From positions 441,362 through 505,361 of the forward strand of contig MEHQ01001731.1 of assembly GCA_008828725.1 (NCBI GenBank): a stretch of 64,000 nt of DNA. The letters run 5' to 3'. Position 1 is the stretch's first letter, and each line of letters opens with the position of its first letter. Of this stretch, positions 24,301-36,400 are shown piece by piece. The notes under the pieces are model-generated. The model was not told the DNA's origin. It was given only the letters and a program-made list of their open reading frames with translations, and did not search any database. Source of the stretch: Saccharina japonica. Taxonomy: Eukaryota; Sar; Phaeophyceae; Laminariales; Laminariaceae. The position numbers and the translations under genes were made by a program.

Positions 24301-27300
24301 TGTGTGTATCGTAAGTTCCTATTTACTCATCCCCCGTAATATTTTACGGGGGACCAGCAAATAGGACCCACTAATGTTAGTAAAAAGAAGTAAATATACA
24401 TATATATAGTATATATATATATCTCCATCCCATCCATTATCTTCGCTCGTCCTTGCTCTCTCCTTCCTAGTCGTAACTCAGATCTGGGGTCACAAAGTAG
24501 GCTCTTCTCACCCCCTCCCCCACTACGGTTCATGCCTTGCATTTTTATGGCGAGAAGACTTCAGCCCTTTCTTCCCTCGTCGACTCGCATCGAATTGCGC
24601 CTACCCACGCTACTAGGCGCTCTCAGCCGTATAAATACCTATAACATTACGTAGACCTGCGTCGGTCGTTGGTTGTGAGTGGACCGTGAGGCAGTTCTTC
24701 TTCGTGACGAACGGCCCAACTTACGGCCCAGTATTTGATAGTACATATATATTATATATATATATATATAGGTTTTGGTGTGTGCCGCAGGTCCTAGTAT
24801 ATGTACTATGGCCCCCCGTAACCGTAGCTTTTGAAAACGCGTGTACTCTTGTGTAGCAGTACTTGCGCACCTGAGGGGTGGTAACGACAACCGCCCCGTC
24901 CACCGTACAGCCTTCCAGGTATCGAACCACCGACATGTGCTCGTCGCTGGTCCCTGGTGGAGTGTCGATCACAAGATAGTCCAGCTGTCCCCAATCGACG
25001 TCCTGTCCAAATAAAAAGGTCGAGGAGGGGGGGGGTATACGGGGTTGGGGGAGGGGTGGGTCAGGGGTTGAGTGTGTGTGTGCGGAGGGGGTGTACTCAA
25101 AATCATGCACGACCGTAGGCGTATGACCAAAGCGGGGGGGGGGGGGGGCGTATACAAAAACAATAAAACGCCACCCACAGCTGAACAAAACCCCAACAAA
25201 ACATCCACTCGCCGTTAGGTACTGCTTGATCAGCCCGTGTTTTTCTGTCGGGGAAATGTTGAAGAAGAAACACATTTTTTTTCCCCCCGTACGTATATAC
25301 ATACCCCGTGTGCAACACTTACAAAAACACGCCATCCACTCTAGCAGAAAATTGTAACGAAACATCCACTCACAGTCAGGAACTGCTTGATCAGCCCGTT
25401 TTTCTCTTTCAAGGGAAAAGTGCCAAAAAGAACGCCATCCAAGGCTGCACAAAACCCCAACGAAAGCAAAACCCACTTATCCACAGACAGGAACTGCTTG
25501 ATCAGCCCGTTCTGTCGGGGAAAATATACAAAAAAACACATAAAACAATGACATCTACAGCTGAACAGCACACAAAACACTAACCGCCCATTGTTCAGAA
25601 ACTGCACGTTCAGTCCGTTCTTTTTCGGGCCTACCTGTATTCCCGGTATACATACCCCAGTGTACCACCCCCCCAAAAAAAACACTGAAAAACGCCACCC
25701 ACCTGTGCACAAAACCCTATAACGAAAACACCCACCTCCCCGGTCAATGGTCAAATGACTAAGGCAAGCAACAAATGAGTACGCCTCCCCCCCCCCCACC
25801 CACCCACCCACCCTACCCACCCACCCCCCCCCCCCCCCACTGAAAAACGCCACCCACCTGTGCACAAAACCCTATAACGAAAACACCCACCTCCCCGGTC
25901 AATGGTCAAATGACTAAGGCAAGCAACAAATGAGTACGCCTCCCCCCCCCCCACCCACCCACCCACCCTACCCACCCACCGTCAAGAACTGCTTGATGAG
26001 CCCGTTCTTCTTCGGGCCCCTCCAGATCACCGCGTTGTCCTGCTGAGGCAACATGAACCCGATCGACATCACCCCGAGGCCGTCGGTCACCCACACCGGC
26101 GACCAACCCGAAGAGCTCTGGTGCACCTCCCGCCCCGTGAGGCCCAGCATGCGCGGCACGCTGGGCCCGCAGATGTCCACGTCCAGCAACCCCACCTATG
26201 CTCTCGGGGCGGCGCGTGGGGCGTGTGGTGTGGGGCGTACCGAAAGGAAAGGGGGAAGTGAAAGGCGGGCGGGGGGGGGCCAGAGGGGAGTGGATGGGGG
26301 GCGGGCGGGGCGTGAGCGGCGTGTGGGCGGGGTGAGCGAGTAGTGGCGGCCGAGCGTGAACGTAGTGAGTGGTTCGCGAGAGTGGGTAGCCTGAGTCATA
26401 GCGTGAGTGTAGCGTGAGCGTAGCGTGAGCGTAGCGTGAGCGTAGCGTGAGCGTAGCGTGAGCGTAGCGTGTGTGTATATAGCATGAGCGTACATAGCGT
26501 GAGCATATATAGCATGAACGTAGCGCGAGGTAGCGTGAATGTCAGCGTGGCGTGAGCATCGCGTGAACGGAGAACAAGGATAGCGTCCACGCGGCCGGTG
26601 GAAGCGTGCGACGCGGGGGAGAGGGGGGAGGGAGGAGGCTGGGGAGAGGGGAGGAGGAACCTCCCACCCCCCCACCCCAACCCTGGCCGCTCTCAGGTCT
26701 CACCTGCTTGCCCTGCGCAGCGAGGGAGAAGGCGAGCTGGCAGGAGACCGTGCTCTTCCCCACCCCGCCTTTTCCAGACAAGACCAACACTATGTGCTTC
26801 ACGCCCGACAGTCTTTCTGCCACCTCGGCCACCGCTGAAAAAGAAGCCCGAGAGGCGGGAGGGAGGGGGGGACGGGGGGGGAACGAGTGTGGTTTGACTT
26901 GTGTTTTGGCGGCCGGTCGTATTCTTGTACCGGGTAAATATACGAGGACAAAGCAAGTATTGCGGGTTTGTTTTGCTCATGAATCTGGAATTATTATCAG
27001 AAATTGCTGGATCATATCCACACTCAATCTACCATATACCGGTAGAAACACACCCGATATAGAATGCCAATCTATAGTGGAAAATTACCGTACTTTTAAC
27101 CCCCCAGGGAGGGCGGGCGGGTTCTTCAATGAACTTGCCGACCTCCCACCCAGTGCCAGACCCCTGCTCGCCCACACCCATGACGAGAGCCCCGTACTAG
27201 ATGGTGCTCTTCCTTTCTATCTCAAACCCTTCCCAGTGTCCTTCCTCTGCATTTCCAGTTCAACCAACTGCACCCTCACCTATTTGGTGACCCTCTTCCC

Positions 27301-30090
27301 CATCCCCTCTTTTCAACCACGCCAGCGATTCCATACCTCTCTACAAACCCCAGATTTGCTTCGTTCTATCTTCCACAATGTGAGGCAAGTCGAATGGCAG
27401 GCTGCTTTTGCTTTTGGATCAACAGACAAGATGTCATATCACCAAAAGGGATGTAACAAGCTTGGTTTACTACGGGCGAGGCACCGAAGTCTTCAGTAAA
27501 TTGATGATACACGTCGTCGGCTGGTTGGCACGTACCAGGGCGACACAGGCCAAATGCATGTGTGTGTGTTTTTTGTGTGTTGCTAAGCGACGGCTTTCTT
27601 GCGCGGTTGGAAGCTCCAGCTGGGAATACAGAAATTTAGAGGTGATACCCGAAACTTGCTGGAAAATTCGAAATTTCAAATTTCGAAGACAACTACTCGT
27701 ATGTACGAGTAAATAATGTCAACAAAGATACGAAGTGACCGGCATATATACGTCACAGCAGTATAACCGTGACGGCGGTCCGTCGCGAGTTTTTTCTAGC
27801 GGACACGAGATATAACCCTCATCCCTTGTACAATATCGCCTGCGTACAGTGCACGTGTGGAAACCCCGGTGAAAATGTTTGAAGCGTGCACAAGCAACGC
27901 TCGAGGCTCGAGGATCATCCTCACGCTGCGTGCACTCGTGCACACACGCGAACTGGCAGTCTCAGCAGCTTCCCTCTGTGAACGTAATATAGGCCCCGCC
28001 AGGCTCCGCACTCGCGTTTTGTTTTTTATAAATGAAAATTGCAGAAATTTGGGCTCACCTCCAGGGGATAGGGGTAACTTTTTGTCAACTAAAATATTTT
28101 GAGGCGTTTCGGCTCATTTTGAGCAACTTTCGCACAACAGATTAGGCAGTGTGTGTGGTGTAGAGGCAAAGGACGGCCGCGGGAACTATACTGCTACTAC
28201 TACTGTTGTACCCTCGATTGATTGTAGCGGACGCCCTGCTGCTGTGCCGCAGCTTTCCGGCCCACTATGTCAATGAAATGACAACGAGCCTTCGATCCAT
28301 TCTTATTTCGTACCAATACGTCCGTAAATGTAATGTTGTTTCGATGTTCATTTTATGAAACAAGCGGTTGTTATATTTACGGACAGAGTGGTACATAGTG
28401 AGTGGTGCTTCGCGCAGCAAGATGATATACCTACATCCACATCAAGTGCGTGGTGTACGCAAACGACGACAACATCAACAGGGACGTACTTGGCGCACTA
28501 CATAACTGCTGCTGACCTCTCGACTACTGTGTGCCGAATCACACTACTCCTGCTGCTGCTGCTGCTTGCTGCTGCTGTAGCAGCAGCACATCGTCGGTGG
28601 AAACGAACAAAAAATGTCAACAACGCGGCCCGAACAACACACACAGCAGAGGAGAGAGGTGCGCAGTGGTGCAGGCAAACGATGACGATAGGCAGCAAGA
28701 ACGTACGCCTGCTATCCTCTCAGGCTGTGAGAATTGCACTGCTACTCCTGGGTGGTGCAACAGAACAGCAGAGGAGGAGTGTAGGTTTGTTGGTGGCGGT
28801 TGGCCTCATCATCATGGTGGGTGTCGTCTTGAGGTAGGGAAATGTGCACGCTATCGGGTCTGCCTGTCCATCCTCGGTGATGCATGGTAGATGTTCCGAT
28901 ACACGCAGGTAGCTATAGTGCACCGTGGGTGTGCCGCCTCACACGCATGGTGCTGCGTGGTGCTGCTGCTGCTGCTGGGCGGCAGGGTTGCTGCAGCGAT
29001 GTACAATAGCCTGAGGGTTGTACTCGTAACGCTCTGTTTGTGCTCAGCAACAGTGTAACGGCACTGCTGACCAATCACAGTAATTTTGCAACTCAAAATG
29101 CAACTCAAAGCTCACGTGTGATTGGTGGAAACTCGACATTCATTTTTTATTTTCAAGTTGTTTTTTTATTGCAAGTCATAACTTTTGACCCTATTCCTTG
29201 GCCCAGTGCCGAAATTTGCAAATTAAACTTTCACGAAAAATGAACGCGTTTACGATATATAAAAAACGGGGACGATATGTTTTCATCCCCGGATTAAGCC
29301 GACACAAGACGTCCGTCGCGATATTGATATTTCCCCATATGCGGGCAGTCACGAGCGAAAATTGCCGTTACTAGACTTCTCCGACATCCACAGCAGTATC
29401 AGCAGCATCAGCAGCAGCAGCATGTATGTCTTGTGTCCTGGAAGGCAGCACAAAGATGGCTGGCAAAAAAGAGCCCGCCGGGCTGGCCGGGTGCTGAAAT
29501 ACGCTGTGGATTTAAATTTTCAATTTTACCCCCAAAAACTAAACATTTGTCAGAGTTTCCTCTGCATGCCATGCTCGTAGGAAACCACCACACAGCAGCA
29601 GTACTCGTCGTCCAATATGAAGAGTAGTGCTGCTGAAGGTATAATATGTACAAGGTTAAAGCCCCGGCGGTCCTGGCTTTGCCCCGCTGTGACCATCCTG
29701 CGAAACTCGTGCTGGCTGCCTTCGTTGATGTTGACCTTTAGAGTATCTGCACAGAACATTGCCCCGCCATAAACCGTGGACCCCCCGTCCGTCCCTAGCA
29801 AGCATGATCTCGAGACCCCCAAGCATGCGCAGTGCAAGCTCAGAGGCACTTCCCGCAGAATAGGTTCATCCGCAGCTGCCCACCACCCACTCACCGGGAT
29901 CAACCTCTCGGCCTTTGCCAGACGCGCAAGCCGTACGGTTTGGGCAACCAGCACACCCTTCAGCCTTGCCTGCCTCCTGAGCAGCTGGCCCGACGCATCC
30001 CTCGTTTGCGTTGTCTGGCACGTTCGACGGCGACGCTGCCGTCTGCAGAGGTGCCTGAGGCAGCGGCGCGGCGTTCGCTGCGTCTTCCAT
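21309..30090 (-). CDS. NBP35: Cytosolic Fe-S cluster assembly ATPase NBP35
   Basis: NBP35 is a P-loop ATPase of the MRP/NBP35 family. It assembles 4Fe-4S clusters on itself and passes them to cytosolic and nuclear proteins (CIA pathway). Seven exons with canonical GT-AG sites and matching phases are 29895-30090, 26704-26834, 25980-26195, 24871-25002, 23706-23801, 22773-22886 and 21309-21530. They total 1,107 nt, or 368 residues, near the usual 320-350. The N-terminus carries the NBP35 cluster motif C-X13-C-X2-C-X5-C (Cys32, 46, 49, 55). The deviant Walker [11 protein letters not shown] is at 85-94, DVDICGPS at 114-121 and [12 protein letters not shown] at 192-203. The C-terminal CPxC that bridges dimers in yeast and animals is absent: NMSGLT is followed directly by [10 protein letters not shown], as in plant NBP35. 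The start ATG has a good context (AGCCATGG). Confidence 0.95.
21597..21840 (+). repeat. Family R interspersed repeat
   Basis: This copy, in NBP35 intron 6, contains CATGCATGGCCGTAGTCGTA, ACCCTCGCATCCCGACAATG, GTCGGGTTTTCACCGATCAG and TGAGGCGGACTTGCA. Other copies are at 36437-36783 (+), 49663-49830 (-), 50560-51085 (-) and 53290-53800 (+). Fragments are at 22075-22145, 25085-25150 and 43195-43280. The superfamily is unknown. Confidence 0.75.
24228..24348. mobile_element. Mariner-like MITE, GGACCATAGTAAA family
   Basis: A diverged copy in NBP35 intron 4 runs from GGGCCATACATAGTAAATA to CTATTTACTCATCCCCCGTAA. It lies immediately left of a second copy in the same orientation class. Confidence 0.6.
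24342..24828. mobile_element. Mariner-like MITE interrupted by a SINE
   Basis: The left half (TTACGGGGGACCAGCAAATA to GTTAGTAAAAAGAAG) ends near 24395. The right half resumes near 24765 with TAGGTTTTGGTGTGTGCC and ends CTATGGCCCCCCGTAA. Between them, flanked by TA-rich microsatellite, sits a minus-strand SINE (24424-24632). The MITE is therefore older than the SINE insertion. Confidence 0.65.
24424..24632 (-). mobile_element. SINE nested in a MITE
   Basis: The inverted body GTAACTCAGATCTGGGGTCA, TTTTTATGGCGAGAAGACTT, CGTCGACTCGCATCGAATTG and CGCCTACCCACGCTACTA ends in GGCGCTCTCAGC, the same order as in the full copy at 40649-41007. The tRNA-like head is absent. Confidence 0.75.
25210..25640 (-). 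repeat. Four decayed copies of the NBP35 exon 3 3' end
   Basis: Within the intron that follows exon 3 (25980-26195), the minus strand carries four more versions of the exon's last codons (NGLIKQFLT plus donor). They are near 25590-25635 (NGLNVQFL), 25485-25520 (NGLIKQFLS), 25375-25430 (NGLIKQFLT, then GTGAGTGGATG) and 25210-25250 (GLIKQYLT). Each is preceded by a short T/C-rich, CCCGACAGAA-like stretch and followed by GTGGATG- and GGCGTT-like text. They lack the rest of the exon. Confidence 0.8.
25683..25980. repeat. Direct duplication of about 142 bp, period 156
   Basis: ACTGAAAAACGCCACCCACC begins at 25683 and again at 25839. The units continue nearly identically through GGTCAATGGTCAAATGACTA and AGTACGCCTCCCC to the CCCACCCA-rich end. 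The second unit ends exactly at the exon 3 donor (25979-25980), so the duplication includes the sequence next to that splice site. Confidence 0.85.
26343..26545. repeat. 11 bp minisatellite, GCGTAGCGTGA
   Basis: Units of AGCGTAGCGTG, regular at 26400-26470 and diverging to GCATGAGCGTA-like text after that, lie in NBP35 intron 2. Open frames through it are repeat artefacts. Confidence 0.85.
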
Positions 30091-30472
30091 GGCTTTGCGA
30101 GGGGTACACGCACGATATCAGCTGCGAGAAGTGCCTGCTATGCTTGCTGGCTTGTGTGGTGTCTCGCAGTCTAGAACCTTGGACCTGTTTTAATTTTGGA
30201 GTTCAATTGGTTCTAGTGGGATTTGCATGAACCAAGTCAGTATTTCCTTTGGAGTTCAATTGGTTCTAGTGGGATTCGTATGTTCCTTTTCGTATGAAAC
30301 CGCCATTTTTCATAAAAAAAGAACTCAAGAACCGACGAAACTCCATACCCAATTCGTACGTGTTGTGCGTACGTACATAGAATCATCTGTTCTACTCTTA
30401 CGCACTACGTACGAGTGCAAAGCACGACGGCGCACAGCAGTGCAGCGAGAAGAGCAGACGAGACGTGTCTCC
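30091..30472. promoter_or_regulatory. Shared intergenic region of divergent gene pair
   Basis: The ATGs of NBP35 (minus, 30090) and the EF-hand gene (plus, 30473) are 382 bp apart, so any promoters must lie here or within the 5' UTRs. TTTGGAGTTCAATTGGTTCT with following AGTGGGATT occurs twice, at 30195 and 30248 (offset 53), the only obvious internal structure. No TATA box was assigned. A bidirectional promoter is an inference from spacing alone. Confidence 0.5.
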
Positions 30473-33400
30473 ATGGAGCCATCGGGGGGGGCAATGGTGG
30501 GAGAACCCAACGAAGCACCACCAGCAGAAGCAGAAGATGCAGCTGCATCCGACATCGATATCCTATTTACCAACGGAACTCCTACAACGACGCCGCCAGT
30601 AGTAGGAGGAGAAGAAGCTCCCGGTCTCAAAACGAAGGCAAACGGCGGCGAGCATAATGTGGCTAACGTTGCCAAGGGCAAGTACAGCAGTGCCAAGCCC
30701 GGGTCTCCCCCCAAAAAGCACCGGACTGCCACCGTTATGGATGTCCGGCGAACCCCTTTACAGGCCGGCATCTCCAAGCTCATGGAGGCGTCTCTGCGCT
30801 ACCATCCAGACAAAGACGGCGCACTGAAGCAAGGCTTCGCCGGGGAAGGTCTCACTCCGCTGGAGCTCAAGGAAATGTTGAGACGATTGTTTCACATCAA
30901 GCTCACGGAGCCCGAGCTGTCAGCCGTCTTCGCGCACTTCGTGCCAGATGGAGGGATGGAGCTCGACGGGAACGTCTTCATGATACAATTTATTCAGGTA
31001 CTACTTGTAGTACTGTAGTACTCGTACTTGTACGGTACTACTCGTAATGTAAACTACGTACTGTTGTATACCAGCATACCAGTACAACAGTAGCATGCTG
31101 AATAGTTTGCCTTGGGAACGCGCGGTGGAGCAAGACGCAAGACGTGCACTGACGTTCACCCTTTTGGGGACACAGAGGTGGCGAACAAAACAATGATGTG
31201 TTTGGTGTTCTCAATCGTCTACGTTACGAGGGGCATATGAGCGCGTCGCAGAACGACGAGTAGGATCAAATCACCATGCTGCGCCTGTGTCGTACGGGTC
31301 CCTTTGCATTGCAGATAGATCTGACACACCAAAAATCTACGTACTGTACCACCCTCCAGCTAAGCAGTGGCCAATACTGTACCACTCTGACCCGGAATAT
31401 AAGGGCCATTTGTGACGCGTGCTACGATACGGGGTACCTGGTATGTACGTCGTATTATACGTCGTACGTAGCACTTTTTGACTGAAAAGTTTTCTGAACG
31501 ACGGCGCTCCTGACTGTGCTACCTAAGACCAGGAAACCTATTGGACTACAGTAGCCTATTAATAGCTCCATTCGGTACCTGTGTTTCCGGCTCACGTCAA
31601 CCTACTAACCTGTACCTCCACCTGTTGCCCTTTCTTTAGCCTTCCCTTTTAGCACCGCACTGTAAACCAAACAAATACCTTGTATCTAAGTATAATTTCA
31701 AGTAAATTTCCCCTTAAAACGGGGAGTCCGGTGCTATGATAAAGGAGTTAACGCGGACTGTTTGTTCTCGCTTCAGCGTATCATAGGTATCGTAGCTCTG
31801 CGCACGTAGAGGGGTCAATGCATGCATCGAGCGTCACCACCGACAACATGCCGTGGTGTTGCCATTGTCGGGCTACGCTCGTGCCGCAGATTGGGCAGGC
31901 TGAACGGGACCGACGAAGGATAGCGCACGTGGAGATCGAACGGCAGCGCACGGCCCAGAAAGCGCGCGACACCGCCAACCTTTCGCGCCCACCAGACCCA
32001 GCAGAAGCACTGAACCATCTCGCCACTGATGCTGTATGGGGTGAGGAAGACGCATGCCGCGGTAGAGGTGCACCTGCGTACAGGCCATGTTTCTGCCTCC
32101 TGAGGGTGGTCACTTGAGGAGCTTTGTACCTCGCCCAAAAATTGATTCTGAGGGAAAATAAAAAGAGCTGCCCGAGGAACAATCCCATGACCGAAGTACA
32201 CAACGAAATATATGGCAACGCAAGAACGAAATAGCGACGGTTTTGAGTTAACCCTTTTAGAACTGCAGTCCCGTTTTGGGGACAAATTACTTAGAATTAG
32301 AGTGGTTTGTCCCCAAAACGGGACTGCAGTTCTACGAGGGTTAACGAGAAAATAATCACAAAACACGCGCGAACGGATTACTATACAACAAAAAGTAGTA
32401 ACTCTGTAGGGTACGTAATACATCACGAGTCCCACACGAACACTACAAATGACACATAAAACAAACATTCTGCGCAGCTTGCAAAGTTGAGTATCGGCTA
32501 TTTAATCGGTTGAACTCTCAGCCGACGTACAGTATTTTATAAAAAAAATATTTAATTGAATCCTATCACTCATGCAGGGGCGTCACTGACCCGGTTAATG
32601 GGTTTTAGGCCTTCACGAGGCCATACACCATACACCCATGTTCACGCACGAACGAGTATCGCAACCGAGCAGAGTTGAAGTTAGGTGTTGAAATGTTGCC
32701 CAGTTGCCAGTACTGGACGAAGCATTATAGTAGAGATCTTCCTAAGGTAGCTATTTAGGCACTCTGGTTGGCTACGAGTAAGGTATGTTTTACGGGGCTC
32801 AATCAACTTGGAGTCTTTCCCAGCCACAGCATCCCGCGACATCCCAGAGTATTTCCAAGCTCAGCATCCACGTCGGCCGAGTCAACCTAGATAGATTCTT
32901 ACCAACCACAGCATCCCAGCACACCATTTTCGTAAGAAATCGGCGCAGCGCACCTCAAGAGAAGTATGATGCGCAGATTTTTTTCCGGGTCTTTTTTCGC
33001 CGCAGACGATGTGTATATTTTGGGGGCCTTTTTTTGTGATCTTTTCAAATATTATCGATAATTTCATGCTGATTTTTTTTGTGACTTTCCTTCTTGAGGG
33101 AACTAAAGTTTATGACGGTTTTCTCTGTCCGACGATGAAACAAGGCTCCAAAGGCTCTCGAATACAACAGAGGAAGAGGTGGTCAAGGTTTCACACCTCG
33201 GAAGACGCAACACTTTATAGTTTTATGTTACTGTTAGGCGGCAGCGAAAACAAATCGTAACATTACGTTACTACGTTTACTAATTTCCGGATTTTGTGAT
33301 AACAACATAGATAGGGAGGGGTCAATGCATGCATCGAGCGTCACCACCGACAACATGCCGTGGTGTTGCCATTGTCGGGCTACGCTCGTGCCGCAGATTG

Positions 33401-36400
33401 GGCAGGCTGAACGGGACCGACGAAGGATAGCGCACGTGGAGATCGAACGGCAGCGCACGGCCCAGAAAGCGCGCGACACCGCCAACCTTTCGCGCCCACC
33501 AGACCCAGCAGAAGCACTGAACCATCTCGCCACTGATGCTGTATGGGGTGAGGAAGACGCATGCCGCGGTAGAGGTGCACCTGCGTACAGGCCATGTTTC
33601 TGCCTCCTGAGGGTGGTCACTTGAGGAGCTTTGTACCTCGCCCAAAAATTGATTCTGAGGGAAAATAAAAAGAGCTACCCGAGGAACAATCCCATGACCG
33701 AAGTACACAACGAAATATATGGCAACGCAAGAACGAAATAGCGACGGTTTTGAGTTAACCCTTTTAGAACTGCAGTCCCGTTTTGGGGACAAATTACTTA
33801 GAATTAGAGTGGTTTGTCCCCAAAACGGGACTGCAGTTCTACTGCCATTCAGATAACGTTTCAGAGCCAAAAGTGCGTACCTCCTCTATCGTAAGCACGT
33901 CGTTGAATCTCCCCGCCCCCGCCCCCCCCCCCCTTCTCAATAAAACTCGTGTCTTGGGGGGAGGACTCCTCCGTCGTGTACGAGCCGAAAATCGGCTCCT
34001 TTTGCTCAAACAGAACGCGATCGGAATTATCGTGTATATCATGATGCTCCTATGCTGTACGGAGCGTTCGTTTTTTCTGCCCCCGGTAGAGCAATAGTAT
34101 ATGCCCATAGCCTGTGGAATGTTAGCTTATCGAAATCGGAAATCGGTGCCGATTATTGTTTGTGTTTCTAGGCACAGCGTGTGCCTGTCAAAAACTACAA
34201 CCAACGTCGACGAAAATTCCGCACGGAATGAGCTAGCGAGTAACACTTCAATATAAACGGTAAGCCAGGTTTCACCCCGCGCTTGGCGTACATGAAGGGC
34301 CAAGAACCGGAGCGGGGGGAAGGGGCTCTCTACGAAACCCGGATCTTAGTGATGAGAACGGGTGGTAATACTGTTTGCGCCGAAAAGCAACCAATCACTT
34401 CGACAACTAAGTTAAAGGCGTGATCGATGAGCCCACTACCACAATTTTTTCGATGGAATCGTCTTCATACCGAGGATATTTCGGCTGCAACAACAGCGAA
34501 GGAACCCCAAAGAGTAATAGGTTGACGTAGCTAGCCCCACCGTCAACGCTTAGTGCTGGGAAACGAAGTTGTTCAACGGGTTGGGTCAAACCTCGCGGAT
34601 CGGATCGGGTCGGGTCGGGTCGGGTCGGGTCGGGTCGGGTCGGGTCGGGTCGGGTCGGGTCGGGTCGGGTCGGGTCGGGTCGGGTCGGGTCGGGTCGGGT
34701 CGGGTCGGGTCGGGTCGGGTTGGGTAAGGATGTTCCGGCCCGACCCGACCCATGAGAGTTTGAAAACCTCATGAACCGACCCGACCCGACCCGACCCGAC
34801 CCGTTGGATTAAAAAAAAACTTCGTGACCCATGAAGAGTCCTGAAGATATCGGCCCGCCATGCACCCGTGCATGAAATTCCACTACTTGCGTAGTTGACA
34901 AGTATATCCGCCCGTCGCGCGCACAGGACCGGAGGACAAGGCAAGTGCGATGGCGATGATAACTGAGGCGGCAGTGACATACGACAAGTCGTCCCCGGCG
35001 GCAGTAAGCCTCGATGCCTTCGAGGGCGCCACCATGACACCTCTCGTGTTTAGAGAACAGATTCGCAGGTATGTACAGCCCTTGATGAGATTGGTGGCCT
35101 TGTTGGCTGGATATGTTGCAAATGGGGCAGGGAGGGGCAGGGAAGAAGTGGGCGCAACTTAGGAGAGGGAGGGAGTGTGGTACCTAATACACTAGTTATT
35201 ACGTACAGTAGGTGGGTTTTTAAGTGTATCGACAGGATCGGACCATCGGCCACGAACGCCCGAACAAGCGGAGTTACGAGCTCGATACTTTTGCGGTTGT
35301 GCATAGCTCGGGCCTTCAATTCTTGTTGGACGGATCGATGGCGTTTATTTACTTTCCTGCTCTCGCAAAATCTAGCCTTATTCGCGATTATTTTCTCACT
35401 AACATTGGTAACTCTCCTCGGTAATCCATCGTCTCCACCTTCTGCCTAAAACAAACAAATCGTTGAACCACACAACTCTATATTGAAATGATCACACCTG
35501 CGGCGCTCGTCCTCCGAAAAATCGTCTCTGCATATCCAGGGTATTCAACATCAAGCTGTCGCCTCAGCAGCTCGCCGCTCTGATGTCGGTTTTCGACAAA
35601 GATAAGGATGGGACGGTGAATTGCGCGGAGTTCTTGCTCCAGTTTTGTCTTCAAGGGTCCCAGGTACGTACGTACAGGGTACGGTGAAAAAAACTATCTC
35701 GTACTTGGAATTAGTGTGGGGCGTACGTACGAGTAGCACCTTTTTGCTTTGCCTTGTGAGGCACATGTTTATGACTGACTAGTAGTATGCCCCTCAACCC
35801 AGAGTACCGTTGGAAAACAATCAGTGTTTCAACAGTACTCGTGATGATGTACATAAGGCTAGCGGGATTGTCTACTGGGTTGGTCGCACTATGGTCGTTT
35901 CGCTTAATCCGTTTTTTGGAGGTGATATATAGAGTTCCTATGTGTACCATAATTAAGTGAATAAAAAAACCCTCAGAAAGTTCTAGAGTGTACCCCTACC
36001 GCTTGTCGTTGGATCTTTTTTTTTTCAGTGGGCAAAACAAAAAAGCGTGGTTAACGTTTGCCAGCGTGCGATTTGTTTTTCGTTTTTTGCCAAAACGATG
36101 TCGAACGGCGGTTAAAAGACAAAATGCGCCTATGTACGACGAGTCTAATATTAATAGTGTAAGCGTAAACGTGTCCTGGGATTCGGGTGCGACCTTGGTT
36201 TGTACGTAGCGGGTCTGGTAGAACTCACCACCACAGCAGGTGAGTTGACCTCTCAGCGGTTTCGGTTCGCGGCGCACCCTCTAGAGTGTACGTAGAGCAG
36301 CAGCGTTGCAGTTTTACCAGCCCTCACAAAGTAGCCACTTCATTAGATATGATATGTCTAACTGATTTTTCCCGGAAACGCGGGTAGGGTTCTAAAGGTC

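Noticed and set aside
26606..27499. 297-codon plus-strand frame
   Set aside because: It is antisense to NBP35 exon 2 and runs on into intron 1. No domain is recognisable and composition is inconsistent along its length.
28355..28837. 160-codon plus-strand frame with a poly-Leu stretch
   Set aside because: The Leu run comes from a CTG repeat. The frame lies within NBP35 intron 1 and has no conserved motif.
29550..30113. 187-codon minus-strand frame
   Set aside because: It overlaps NBP35 exon 1 in another frame. The NBP35 frame has the cluster motif and the correct splice phase.
31815..32468. 217-codon antisense frame, and its twin at 33322-33870
   Set aside because: They are antisense shadows of exon 2a and 2b, and the sense strand gives a phase-consistent exon.
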